NCBI GenBank assembly: GCA_002989075.1
Contig: PSQN01000012.1
Location: forward strand, 1,872,480 to 1,936,479
From: Arthonia radiata
Taxonomy: Eukaryota; Ascomycota; Arthoniomycetes; Arthoniales; Arthoniaceae
Length of the DNA: 64,000 nt
Direction of reading: 5' to 3'
Below, in pieces: positions 41,501 through 54,590 of the stretch; the stretch's first letter is position 1; each line of letters starts with the position of its first letter. The notes below the pieces were generated by a model. It saw only the letters and a list, made by a program, of their open reading frames with translations, made no database searches and had not been told where the DNA came from. A program made the translations under genes and the position numbers.

Positions 41501-44500
41501 CTTATTTATATTGTCTAGTTTATCTTAGACGCTTACTTCTCGGCTCAGCGTCTTTACGCTTCTTAAATTTCTTAAGGACGTTAGAGTCTTTAAGATATGT
41601 CCGCAGCTCTATCGTATTATTTGCCTCCGACTACCCCTGCTACTTAGTTAAATACTAGTTTTTGTTCTTAACCTCAAAGTAGATCGCCTTAACGAGCTAT
41701 TCTTTACTACTATTAACTTCGACCGAACCAGGCGGTTCTGTACCGAGCCGACGGCGATATAGCTCTAGTAAGGATACGTAGAAAATAGAGTAGATGCGGT
41801 AGAAGTCTAATAGTACCAGCTAATAAGCTTATTTATCTACTTTCTTAAGGATTCTAAATAGTTCCAAGCTTCGATTATCGAGCTTCTTTATTGACCTCTT
41901 TGTCTTAAGGTTCTTTAACGACAGCAGTACTAAGTTACTTACTGTATAGTGTTTTAGTGTGTACTTAGTATTATACTATTTTATCTATAGATACTAAGCT
42001 TTCTCTAGCTGCTGCTTTATTTCTTATTAACAGAGAAGGTGTTCTTTTATATACTTAACTGCTATAGAATATTCTAATTTAGGCTACCTTTTCTCTTAAC
42101 GGGAGGTATCCTTACCGACAGAAAGGTTGTTCGGCTTAACTACGGTATAGTACCGATTTAGCGGCGGCGCGCCGTCTAGTACGTCTACAACGCAACCGAA
42201 CGCACATTTAATTGGTAAAATTTTTATTAATAAATAACTTTTTAAATTATACGTAAAAGCAGCTTCTTTTAGATACTTATACTAATTATCTTAATTCTAA
42301 GAAATATAGATACGCAGATAGTTTTTAAGCTTCTAGTTCTAGCGCTCGGTTTAACTATTAGTTTAAGGATAAAATACTGTGCTCAACCTTCGTTTTACAG
42401 CTAAATACTAGCAGAAGGTACTTCAATATAAGCTAGTAAATATAGATCCTCTATCAGACAAGAGGCTCCTTAAAAATTCTAACGTTTTTGCCTAGTGTTT
42501 GTAAAGCACTTCTACTAGCTTTATAGTATTTATAGTTTTACTAACTAAAATATAGGTTACAAACTTAGAGAAGCGGTCTACGATTATAAAAATTAAATTA
42601 ATAATGTCTCCGTTCTTTAAAAAAACTATCGGTAGTTTAACAATAAAGTCTAAGAATAGATCCTTAAAGAGGCTAATTAGAACCGATATCGCTACTATTT
42701 TGCTATATAGCTTATAACTCTTTATAGCTGTCTGTTAGTATATATTATATTTAGCAATAAAGTTTTTAATATACGTTGCTATCTTTTTTTACGTATATTT
42801 ATGTCTTAGAATTTTAAGAGTCTTTTTAATCTTAAAGTAGCTAGCAAGCTTATTATTATAATTTCTGCTTATAATTTTAAGCTTTAACGCAGAGCATTCT
42901 AATATTTAGATTTTACTATCTTAGTGCAACAATTTATAGCTATTAACTAACTATTCTATATACTTTAGAGACTCGGAGTCCGAGTTAGGCTCTATTAAGA
43001 TATCTAAGTCGATTCGACTCGTACAGCGCTTTCTTATGCTAGCTTAACGGCGATCTATTACCGTTTTATTACTCTACTAACTTTTAGTCTTAGTTAATAA
43101 TTTTAACTTCGATACTTTCTACTTTATAAAGGCGTTCCTCTACTAGACTTTAAGGATTAGAGTCGCGAGACCCCGAGAAGTATTATTGTAAGCTATTTTA
43201 AGAGCGGTAGCTGCAACTACCTTGACTCGTAATACAAGAGCTACCGGAAAAGGCTCTGTATTAGTAGAGGAAGACAAACACGTTTCTCGCTTCTAGACGT
43301 CCTATATAAGGTCTGTATTTAACTCTAATCTACCTTTAATTTAGACTATAGTTGTATTTAGAGTTTTAAGTCGGTAGTTAAACCGCTAACAGTGTTTAAA
43401 CTAATTTTTAAGCAATATAATTAAGATAGCAATTATACCTTCTTTTAAGCTAAAGAGCTCTTCTCTAGTACTAAGTAAAGTAGTACCTCTTCTAAGCTTC
43501 TACTATAGACTCAGTAACATTTTATTAGTATTGTCTTCCTTTACTCTATATAAATTCTTATAATTTAGACGGCGCGACAGCGTATCTGCTAGGTTCTTAC
43601 TATCTGTACGGTATAGTATTTTAAAGTTAAATACTAATAGGTCTTCTATCTAGCGCGCCTATCGGCAAGACAATACTTTTATTGTTATAAAATATTGTAG
43701 ATTATTATAGTCTATTACGACCTTTACTAAGTACTGTATATTAATAAGATAATAGTACTAATACTTAAAGCTAGTCTATATTGCTATAAGCTCTTTATTA
43801 TAGGTATTATATCTTAGCTTAGCGTCTATAAATTTCTTTAAAAAGAATGCTACCGGATATAGATATATATCTATCTTATTATTAATACTAGTTCGAGCGG
43901 TATCCGCTATATCTAGTGTAGGTAAGTCTAAGTTAATGTTTAACGGCAATAGCAATTAGCTATCTTCTCTTAGCTAAAGTAAGATGCCTACTATTATAAA
44001 GTCTAATGTATTAGTTATTAAAACGATCGATAGTGCCGGGTTAAAGTATATTAGCACTAATATATTTATAAAGGCTTGCTTTAGCGCTTTAAAAGCTTTT
44101 TGTTAGGCTTTACCCTAGACAAACTTAACGTCTTTTGTTAGTACGTTTATTGGCACTACAATACGGCTAAATTTATAGATAAATCGCTGGTAGAAGTTTA
44201 AGAATCCCAGAAAGAACAGAATCTACTTTATAGTAGTAGAAACTAGCTATTTAGCTATAGTCTGTATCTTTTCTAGGTCTATTTCGATATTATTAACTTT
44301 TACGGTAAACTTTAGGAAAGAAACCTTAGTAATATAAAATTAATACTTAAATAGCTTTATAAATAAACTCTATTTATAGAGCTTTCGTAGAACTTCTTTA
44401 ATATAGCCTTTATAGCTTTCCTCGTCTTTAGAGAAAATTAAGATATTATTTATATAAACGATACACACGGTATCAATAAGATTGCCTATAGCTTTATAGA

Positions 44501-47135
44501 TATATACCTAGAACGTAGTAGAAGCGTTTACTAGTCTAAAAGATATTACTAGGTATTTATAGTACCCGTATTAGATACAAAACGCCGTCTTCTACTTATT
44601 CTCTTTATAAATACAGATACGGTAATAGGTATTATAAAGATTAAGCTTTATAAATATCTTCGAGCCTTGTAGACGATTAAGAATCTTAGAGACTAGCGGT
44701 AATACGTAGCGATTCTTTATAGTTATATTATTTAAACCGCGGTAGTTAACATATAGTCTTAACGATCTATCTACCTTAAATATAAATAGAACTAGAGTAC
44801 CCGCCGGACTAGTAAAGGGTTGTATCTACTCTTTCTTAATTATAGTATTTAGATACTTTCGGAGCGTCTTTAGCTTATTCTACGATATAGAGTAGATTAA
44901 CTTATATAGAGGTTCTATACTATTCTTAAGCTTAATCTTATAAGTATGCTTACTAAGCGGTATAAGCTTACTTAACAGTTCTTTAAAAAAAATATCTTTA
45001 TATTTAGCGTACTAAGAAGAAAGCTTATCTCGCTTCTCTACTTTCTTAGGCTCGCTATCCGGAGTCCAGTTTAGCGGCGAACTAACGTCTAATAAGACCG
45101 CTATTTAATACTTATAACGTTTATCTACTCTTATCTATAAGATCGTAGAGTAGTACTGTTCGCCTCTTTATAAATATACTAAAATTACGTCTTTATTAAC
45201 AATCTTAATAGATTTAGCTCTTACTACCCGTTCTTTAGGCGCAAAGAGGTTTTTCCAAGTAATTGTTCTTATCGTCTAGCTAATCTAGAGCTCAACTTAC
45301 TTAAGCTATAAGTATCTTAAGACGAGGCTGTATTCTATAAAGTTAGCCGAATATAGGTAAAGCTAGCAATACCGTTTCTCTTTATATACGTTTCTTACAG
45401 TTATATTTACGTTATAAGCGCTGTAAAGCTATAGCTTATTTTTATTAAGAAACTTAGTATACAGAAGCTTTACTCTATACAATTTTTGCTATCCTCTTTT
45501 AAGTATAATACGATAATTAATAAGATTAATCTCTGTACCGAAATTTACTAGCGCAAGGATCTCTTGCGGCGACCTATTTAGCTGTACCGAGACTTTAATT
45601 TATCCTTACCGTTAATTAACAGCTCTAAGCTTTAAAGACGTAAGACTTACTCTCGGGGCCTATTATTTTTTCGCCTAACTAGCGTTAAATTGACACTAAT
45701 TTAAAGCGTAGTACATTTAGTAATATAATGCTCTTTCTAATTGTACGTAAAGTAGGTAATATTTGTTTTACTGTATATCGACCTTAATTGCCTCTATAAA
45801 GCAGAGCTATTGTCTCTTTATTAAACCGGTAAGTTGCCTTGTCTTTGGTATAAACTGCCTTATTCGCGGCCCGACCCCTGTAAAAATACTCTAGCGTTAT
45901 AACCGCTATAATTTATACTCGATCTGCTATTAGAGCGATCTCGGTTTATATTAATATTGCGGACGTCCTACGATATACTACAATTAATATTTATATATTA
46001 ATAAACTTTCTTTAGAAGTTTATTTATATCTTTAAGTAGGTTTTTTAAGAGACTTTACTTAATTAGCTTTATCTTAATTTATAAAGATAAGTATATATAG
46101 TAAAATACGGCCCAATTTAGGTTCAGTATCTTACTATCTAGCAACTTAGTTTCTTTATTCTACAGAAAGCTTAGAAAGTTCTTAAGCTTCTACGTCGAAC
46201 TCTACGTCGATATAAAGAACTTTTCTATGTTAGCTGTAGTAGCTATAGCTAGGTCGACGATACATTCTATTATCTATCTTTTAAAGTACGTTTATACGTA
46301 AAGCAACGTCTTCTCTTTGTTCTCTTTAGCGTAAGTTTGCTACCTATTCGCTAGGTCTCTAGAGAGTCTCTAAACGTACTAAATAATAATATAAACGTTG
46401 TTGAAGTCCAATACATTAGCTATCTAAAATCTTTTCTTAATAGTCTAAGTCTATTAAGTGCCTATAAAGTTTATAGCTCTTTTAAGCTTAAACACCTTTT
46501 TCTTAAGAAGCTCGTTAATCTAGCTTTAAAGGCTTAAATTACTCTATAGCCGCTTGCTACTAGTCTTTAAATTGTAGATAGACTAAAGCTTAACTTCGAG
46601 TATTTGCTTTTTAAGCTTAAGCTTCTTAATAGTGTACTGCTGCTACTATGCTAGTAGTTTTTGTCTTAGCTTTTGTACCTTAACGCTTAAGAAGGTACTA
46701 AAGAGAGATTCTTTGCGGTTAAAGTCTTAATAAGCCCCTTCGTCGTCGTTATTGTTTTAATTTAGACTATCGTTCTTTCTAGTTTACGATCTACTCGGCG
46801 TCTGTTTACCGGCTTATAAGCTCTTTTGCTTATCGTTATCGCTAGATTTTATATAAGGGTTCTAGTCTTCTTCGGCGTTGGTTATATTTTGCTACGCTCT
46901 GTATTTTACTTATACGGCGGATATAAAGCAACTACCGTTGTGTGCTTAGTTCCTTGCTTGTTCTCTTCGAATACGGTACTTGCTAGCACCGGCCATCAAT
47001 TAATTTTAATATTATTTATTTTAACGTGTATATAGAGTCTCAGCTATACTTAATTATATCGGGTTGACCTTTAAGCGACGTCGATAAGGTACCTAACTGC
47101 CGGCCGCCCCTCTTATAGGTTTAGAATAATTAGAA

Positions 47136-47331
47136 TGTAATCTAGATATAGGGCAGAAAGCAGTTAGATAGCAAAAAGGGCCTAAATAGGCTCTACTAGT
47201 ATTTAAGCTAATTATTAAGGAGACTAGAAAGAGATACGTTTACTAGAGAAAAGATATCCTCTTAGAATTGTAGCCTTTCTAAATAGACAATATTCCGTCT
47301 TAATTTGCTATTAGGACGTCTATACATTACA
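47136..47331 (-). repeat. Right LTR of the gypsy element (its 5' LTR)
   Basis: This 196-bp LTR has perfect short inverted ends, TGTAAT...ATTACA, and is followed by the target duplication TTATA at 47,332-47,336. It appears slightly less decayed than its partner. Confidence 0.88.
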
Positions 47332-47524
47332 TTATAGCTATACGTTATTATAGATTCTATAATTTAGTATTTATAAGTACAATGTTTAAGACTTAAATTA
47401 TAACTATAAGCTTATCTCTTATATAGTCTATAACAATTAGTATTATTAATTATCTTAAAACATCTATCTTTCTCTCTTTTAATTAGAATACAAAGCTATC
47501 TATATTTTAAGTATCTATATAGCT

Positions 47525-48862
47525 TATAACACCGGTTGCTAGAAGAACCGAAGTAAGGCTTACTTATCTTATATACTTATCGACCTTAGTAGTAGGTATC
47601 TTGTATACTAAGGACTAAAAGGTAGGAGAGGCAAAATAGATTATAAAAGGTAAGAGAAGCTTAAATAAGTAGATAGAAGATAAAGTACGTTACTTAAATA
47701 TAATTAAAGAACTTATATAAGTTAATAGACTAAAGTCTATCTTAAGATTAGTTATTAGTCTAGCTATATAGTTTAAAATATATAAAAGGTTTCTTAGAGC
47801 CGCTATAGTTAGGTTACTTTAGTTTTATTAAGAGTTTTTTTTATTCTAAGTTTAAGCGAACTTATTTAAGTTAGTTCTCTTTTTTTTGAATTGTTGTTTA
47901 AAGTTACTATCGTCGATTTTCTTAGCTTATTTTATAAACTTCTTAAGTTTAGTAAACTTTTTTTTACAAATATAGATAATTTCCTTAATATAGTCTTTTA
48001 AGCCTTTATAAAAGGCGTTAACTAAGAATCTCTTATTTTATTTAGTTTAGTTAGTATATTATAGAAACTTAGCAGCGTAACGGCTAGCTAGTTTTATTTA
48101 AATAAAGTATTTTAAGCTTACGTACAGCAGTACGTTTAAAATCAATATTTCTATATATCTATTGAAGCTTTTATTAAAATATAATAAAGCTAGAGAAGAG
48201 TTTATTTATTTCTTCTTATTATTTATTAGATACCTTATAAAGATAGTCTTCAAAATAAAAGTTAAACTATTTATATACTTTACTGTTTATATAGAATATA
48301 GTAAATAAACTTATAATACTGTTATTTAAAAATTAATTTTTATAAGTTTTAAAGTATATAGCTAAGCGTATTAAAAATAAAGTAAGTTTAGAACGTTTAT
48401 TTAAGAAGCTTTTACTTATCTTAATATTAACGTTTAACATCTTACTTATAGCATTTATCTTACTAACTAGCCTATCTATAGCATTGCGGCTATTTAGTAT
48501 TAAAGTAGTAAATATAATTAATTTACTTTCTTTACTTTTATAGCGAGTTTATTAAAGTATAACGCTAGTTACTAAGTAAATCGAACTAAGGCTTATTTAT
48601 TTTATATACTTATTAACCTTAGTAATAAGTATCTTGTATACTAAAGACTAAAAGATAAAAGAGATAAAATAGATTATAAAGAATAAGAGAGGCTTAACTA
48701 AGTAAATAGAAGATAAAGTACATTACTTAAATATAGTTAAAGAACTTATATTTAAATATTAAGTTAATAAACTAAAGTCTCTTAAAGGTTGACTATTAGT
48801 TTAGCTATATAGTTTAAGATATATAGAAAAGTTTCTTTATATCTATTAAGCTTAATAATACT
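47525..48862 (-). mobile_element. Small LTR-bounded remnant (probable gypsy, gag fragment inside)
   Basis: Direct repeats of about 290-305 bp lie at about 47,525-47,817 and about 48,558-48,862. They share long stretches such as those around 47,577-47,700 and 48,610-48,730. About 740 bp separates them, with faint gag-like character on the minus strand. The most likely reading is a shortened LTR retrotransposon copy, broken and old. Both repeats begin TATAAC, consistent with a RIP-altered TG start. End positions are approximate. Confidence 0.6.
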
Positions 48863-51800
48863 TATATTAAGTTTATAAAAAATATAGACTTTTAAAGCTA
48901 TCTTGTTTAATAATACCTATAGCGGATTTATAGACTTAGTTAAAAATAATGCTAGTAGAGCTAAGATAACTAGCGGTAGTTAATACTTAAAAGTACGCTA
49001 GACCGTCTAGAACTGGCGCTTGTAATATATAGGTTTCTAATATAAATATATCTTACTTCTAATACTAGCTCGATTTAGAGTCTTTTCTACAAAGAATAAC
49101 TATGAACTATTATAGTTATTCTAGGTCTACAACTATTATCGCTCTAAGTAAAAAAGATTACTTATTCTAATTAGCTCTCTAAAACAACTACTCTGTTATA
49201 CGTCTAGCTATAGCTACGGTACTCTATTAGTATTTATATATACTATACTCTATAATAAAGAAGCTACTAGCCTAATCTTTCTATTATAAGTATAGATATA
49301 TTCTTCTGCGTAGTTATAGAACCTATAGTATCTATATTTAATATAGTTTATTTAAAAAGAAGGTTAATAAGCTTACTATTAGTTTAAATATACTTCTTGT
49401 TTTAATTAAAGATAATATTAGAATCGTAACTTATATATCTTCTTAAGAAAAACTACTCTTCTGTTTTAGTGTCCTATAGTTGCCTAGTATTGTTTCTAAA
49501 TACTAATACTACTAGCGACCCGTCTAGTAAAAATACTATACTATAAAATTAAGAGGTAAAGTCTTTAAGCGTCTATTAATAACTAACGTTCCTCTCTAAG
49601 TACCAAAAAACCCCCTGTACCGAGAAATTTTAAGATACTTTAACTTTAAGTAAGTTAAATATAGCTAATATAAAAATAAGTTTTAATATTCTATACGGAC
49701 TCTCTACTTTAGCTAATACTAAGTATCTAAATACCGGTTACTTATTAAATAGTATTAGTATTATAGCCTTAGCGCCTAACTTATAGAAAGCCTCTTTTTA
49801 TAGTAAAAAAAGATCTATTTACTATAGTACTATTATTAAGCTTTTATTACTTTTAATAAGTCTAGAGGAGTATTATATAATATTTAGAGTCAAAGCCCTA
49901 TATAATAGAGTTACTATAAGCTTTATAACGACTGTAGTATATAAATATATATAAGACTACTATATAAATAGGTACCTAGCTATACTGGTTTAATATAGAA
50001 CAATTCTATATCTAACTCTATACTAAGATTTTTTAGATAAGTCTATAACTACTCTATTCTATCGATAGTCTTTTTAAATAAGGCTATATAATACTAAGAA
50101 AGGTTAGCCGACCTAAAGAACTATCTATAGCTTAATAGCTACTATAAGTAGGTAATTTGCTTCTTACTATTTATACGGTAACTAAATTATATTACTACTA
50201 TTATACTAAATTTATCTATCTCTTAGTATTACTATCTAAGCCTCTACTCTCTAAAAGATCTTTAATAATTAAGTATAGTAAGATAAATAGTTAATTTAGC
50301 TAGTATTAGTTACTAAGTACTTTCTATTATTTAAAAAGAAAATATTTAAAGAAAAGACTTTATAATTCTCTTTCTATTCCTCTATCGCCAGGTTTTAGAG
50401 ATTGACTGTTTAGTTAGTAGATACTAACATTAGTAGCTAGCCGTCGGATAAAAAGGAGACTATCTAGACTAAGTCCTTATAGCTCTTAGGCTTCTATAGT
50501 TTAAGACTTTATAAGTTTACTATCTAAGGTCTAATTTTAATTAATAATTAAACTATATCGTAAAATATACTTCTAATAATACTTAAGTAAGGTATAAAAT
50601 ATAAGAAAGTATAAACTTAGCAGAAAGCAGAATCGATAATTAATTAGTTTTAAAGGACAAATTACTTTATATTATTAAGAAAATCTACTAATTCTAACGC
50701 TTATTGAGACTATAAATAGGCTTTAGCTATATATATTTATAATATAATATAGTATTTAACTTATATTTATAAGCCTTTATAATAAGATAAGAAGAGAAAC
50801 AATACTTAATAGATTTCTAAGCTAACTAAGCGCTTCTATCTAGTATAGAAAGTATATTTATAGAAATTAATAAGCTTGTCTTATTAAGAAGGCCTTTGTT
50901 AGCTTTTTATAGATAGTATATCTAGTACTAATATACATACGTAATTTCTACTAGAATAGTAGTAAAAATTTATTTATTACAAACGTTACTTCGCTTAATA
51001 TCTATACTTTTTAGATTATATATATTTTTGTTAAGTACGCTAGAGCTACTTAAAAGTTTAAGACACTTTATAGCTAAGAAGTTATAAGTCTATTGTTTAT
51101 TTACTTAAAATAGGCTCTTATGTTTATCTAAATTAATAAAAAAGTCTTAGAAAGAGGCATAAAAAGTTTAAACTAGTATTATAGAATTATTTAGAACATT
51201 AAGAATAGATTATAGCAACCTTATTTATTAAGAGACAGACGTAACCTTAATTTATAATAAATTAGATATATCTTTTACTAATAAAGATTCTATAAATGTA
51301 ATAATTGGGCTAAGAATATCTATATAATAATAAGTAACCGCTCTCTTATCTTAACTAGTACTTTATATAAGAAGCTACTAAAAGATTAGTATATATATTA
51401 GCTCTATTTGCTTTAAACTTATCTATTGCTTTATTATACGCGGAAGCTAACTATTAGGATTGTCTATCGGGTTAGTAATTAGTCGATAAATTGTAGCGGT
51501 AAAGATAAATAAGGGTATAGTACGTTGGACTAATATTTAGTAAGTATTTAGTTTTAGCTAGTTTAAAGCTAGCTATTACTTATATAATAGCTAAAAGTAG
51601 TTCTCTTTAAGCTTTTAAAAGTAACATTTAAAGTATATATTAATATTAAATTTAATATTGCGCCTCTTTAGTTTACGTTCTTCTATATCTAACTGTAGCT
51701 AGTAGCCTTTTATATAAGTATTATTATTAAGGCGGCTATATCTTTATATACTACTATATATATATATTTATAGTAAGGTAATCTATTAGGGCTATACTAT

Positions 51801-53547
51801 ATAGCTAATAAACTTATAACGTATATATAATATATATAGAGTACTTATATATAGTAAAAGAATAGAGAGTGTTAGTAAGAAGATAGATTACTATATAAAT
51901 AGACTTTAATATTATTTATTAAAGTAGTTCTAAAGTTAATAGTTTACTTATACTTATTCTTATAACTAGAAATAACTAGTAGGCGCGTTCAAGTACTTAC
52001 TCTATACTAGTATTATTAATCTAACTAACTATATCTAGCTCTCTTATATAACGTTTACAAATATCTATACTTAAGAAAGCTCTTAATAATATTATTAGAT
52101 TAAGTTTATAGCTAGCGCTACTAGAACCTTTTAACTAACTCTAGATAAAATGAATTTTGCTTACTCTTCTATATAAAGACCTAATAAACCTTATATTCTT
52201 ATCTTTTATAGCTTATATTATGCTAGTTAAGTATAGCTCTAACTTTCTACTTATAGACTAGTTATTACTTTCCTTTCTTATAGTATTAGTTAGAGAAACT
52301 AACTTTACTTATAGTATAGGCGTATAAGATGTAGTTCTACTATAGAGATATAGAGATACGTTAGATATAATATTATTAATAGTATCTAAACTACTAATAA
52401 ACCTTGCTAAAGACGCGCTACTACTATATTTATAATCTTAATCTGTCTCTATAGCTACTCTTATATTGTTAGAGCTAAATACTACTATAAGATTTACTAA
52501 TCTATTACGTCGGTCTTAAATATAGTTTTTGCATTCTACTAGACTATAAAGCCCTAACGCTAGACTCTTAGCTTCTTTAATAAGAGAAAGTATATTATCT
52601 AAATCTAACAGTTCTTTTAAAAGAATATTACTATTTATAGAGCTAGTACTAGCGGTAATATTAATAGAATAAACTATATACGTATTAAATAGTTTTACTA
52701 AACTTATATAGAGATTCTTTAACTTACCTTTTAAGCTATTTATATAATAGAAGGGTATAACGCAATACTAATTATTTTCTATACTAAAGCCTTTATTAAA
52801 GAGTTTAATATTATTAAACCAAAACAGCTAAAAAATTTACGCTATAAACTATCTTAAAAATAAGTTACTATCTATTAATTTGCTAAAAAGCAGCTCTTTA
52901 CTAAGTTAGTATAGATATAAGATTAGTATAGTAGGGTAACAAGCGAGTTTAACAATAAAAGGCTTACTATACTATAAATATAGCGCTATAAAACCTAAAT
53001 AGTATATAATTTAGAGGTTAGTACTATTATGCAAAAAGAATATAGAGAAATACTATCTTTAGAGTTTTAAACTCTACTACTTATAAAGTATAATATTATA
53101 GAAGTTAGATTATAAAGATAGAGAACTTACAATATATACTAAAAAAAATTAGAGCGCTCTAGAAGAGCTAAAATAGCTAATACTTAATATTCAAGTAGTA
53201 AGTATATAGCTTAGTAGCTACTACTAATTTTAACAAATTAACTGTATATTTATATAGAAATTAATTTAAATAGATAACTATTAAAGACTAGAACTAAGTA
53301 TCGCTACTACTTTTAGTAAAGATATATTCTTTATAGCGGGGCTCTTTATAAAGTTCTATACTATATAAGCTATATATATAAAAGTAGGTCGCTTTAACTC
53401 TACTTTATAGCTTAGTAGCGCCGCTATAGCCCTTTTACTTATACTTTATTATTATTTACTTGCTATAGCCCTCTAATACCTTGTAACGAAGCTAAATAAG
53501 AATCGCTATATTAGTAAAGAGATATAATAATGTGTTAGTAAGAAGGT
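48863..53547. other. AT-rich debris, unassigned
   Basis: About 4.7 kb of decayed sequence lies here, probably several nested elements. I could not identify a family, LTR pair or intact frame in it. Confidence 0.45.
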
Positions 53548-53890
53548 ATAGCTAGTAGTTATAATATTTTAATAACAATCTTTATAGAGAGGGCCTATTA
53601 TAAGTAAGCTAAAAGTATAAGTTGTAACTATTGTAAGGCAGCTTTATTTTAATATACCAGACTTTAGTATATATCTCGATAGTTGGGTATTAGAGATAGT
53701 TGATTTAGTATAGAGTTAAAGCTATTAGAGAAATATAATCTACTATTGGATATTGTATCTATTAGAAAATAACTTAGCGGCGTTTATTTAGAGCTGTTAT
53801 ATTATAACTATTAGTGTATTAGAATATACTAAAACGGCGTTATAAAGCTAAGAGAAGAGTAAACTTAACTAGAAGTATACTCTTATATTA
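53548..53890 (+). repeat. Direct repeat copy A
   Basis: This copy is related to 54,228-54,590, at an offset of about 680-700 bp. Shared blocks include tatagctagt, aataacaatctttatagaga and the stretch starting gggtattag. Divergence is substantial, with some short gaps. It is unclassified and could be an LTR pair around a short interior or a tandem duplication. Confidence 0.6.
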
Positions 53891-54227
53891 ATCTTTAAAA
53901 TCTAAGACTTCTTACTGCTACCCATATAAATAAGTTATTTTTAGTTAAGTACTTTATAAATCTTCTTTCTATATAGTTTATATATTTTAGAGTAGGTTAT
54001 ACTAACTTTTAGGTTTTCTAATTGTAGTATTATAAGTCTTTTAATTGTTATTCGCTATTATAGGCTTGTTATACTACCAGCGTTTTGTTTAAAATATAGA
54101 ATAAGCTAGATATCGCTTAAACTTATTAAGTTCTTAGCGACTATTAAAGTCTTTAAAGACTTGTAGCCCGTTAAATATAGGATTATTATACTTCTTAAAA
54201 GGGTTTAGTAGTATATCTTAGATAGGC

Positions 54228-54590
54228 TATAGCTAGTCGATATAGTAGTTAAATAATAATCTCTATAAAGAATATATCTACCGCTATAGAGCTAAGAGCT
54301 ATATTTATAACTAGCGTAAAATAGATTGCTTGTCTTATATATCTAAGCTATAAGCGGCTAGTTATAGTAACATATATATTAATAGCCGGGTATTAGTAGC
54401 TAGTCGATCTAATATAGAGTTAATCTTGCTAGAAGAGTATAATTAACTATTAGCCGTTATACTCGCTAGAAAACGGCTTAGCTGTATCTATTAGAGGTTA
54501 TTATATTGTCGCTATTAGCGGGTACTAGTGCTATTAGAAAATGTAGCTAAGAGATAGATAAACTTAGACAGAGGTACGCTCTTATACTAA
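54228..54590 (+). repeat. Direct repeat copy B
   Basis: This is the second copy of the repeat at 53,548-53,890, in the same orientation. No clear target-site duplication was found around either copy. Confidence 0.6.

Larger units (their letters stand above)
39319..47331 (-). mobile_element. Broken Ty3/gypsy (chromovirus-type) LTR retrotransposon
   Basis: This fossil of 8,013 bp has paired 196-bp LTRs and 5-bp target duplications TTATA at 39,314-39,318 and 47,332-47,336. It is oriented on the minus strand: a polypurine tract (minus-strand AAGAGGAAAGG, 39,519-39,529) sits just inside the left LTR. Decayed protein-level traces on the minus strand follow gypsy order from right to left: a presumed gag region (about 45.7-46.9 kb), reverse transcriptase and RNase H (about 43.6-45.0 kb), integrase (about 42.3-43.0 kb) and a chromodomain-like end (about 41.6-42.0 kb). 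It is broken many times over by RIP-type change. The LTRs differ at about twenty sites, all transitions as far as I can see, so divergence reflects RIP and dating by clock would mislead. Probably old. Confidence 0.85.

Noticed and set aside
46826-47035. Open frame of 69 codons on the plus strand in the AT-rich block
   Set aside because: It lies antisense within the gypsy fossil, is very hydrophobic from skewed base composition and resembles nothing.
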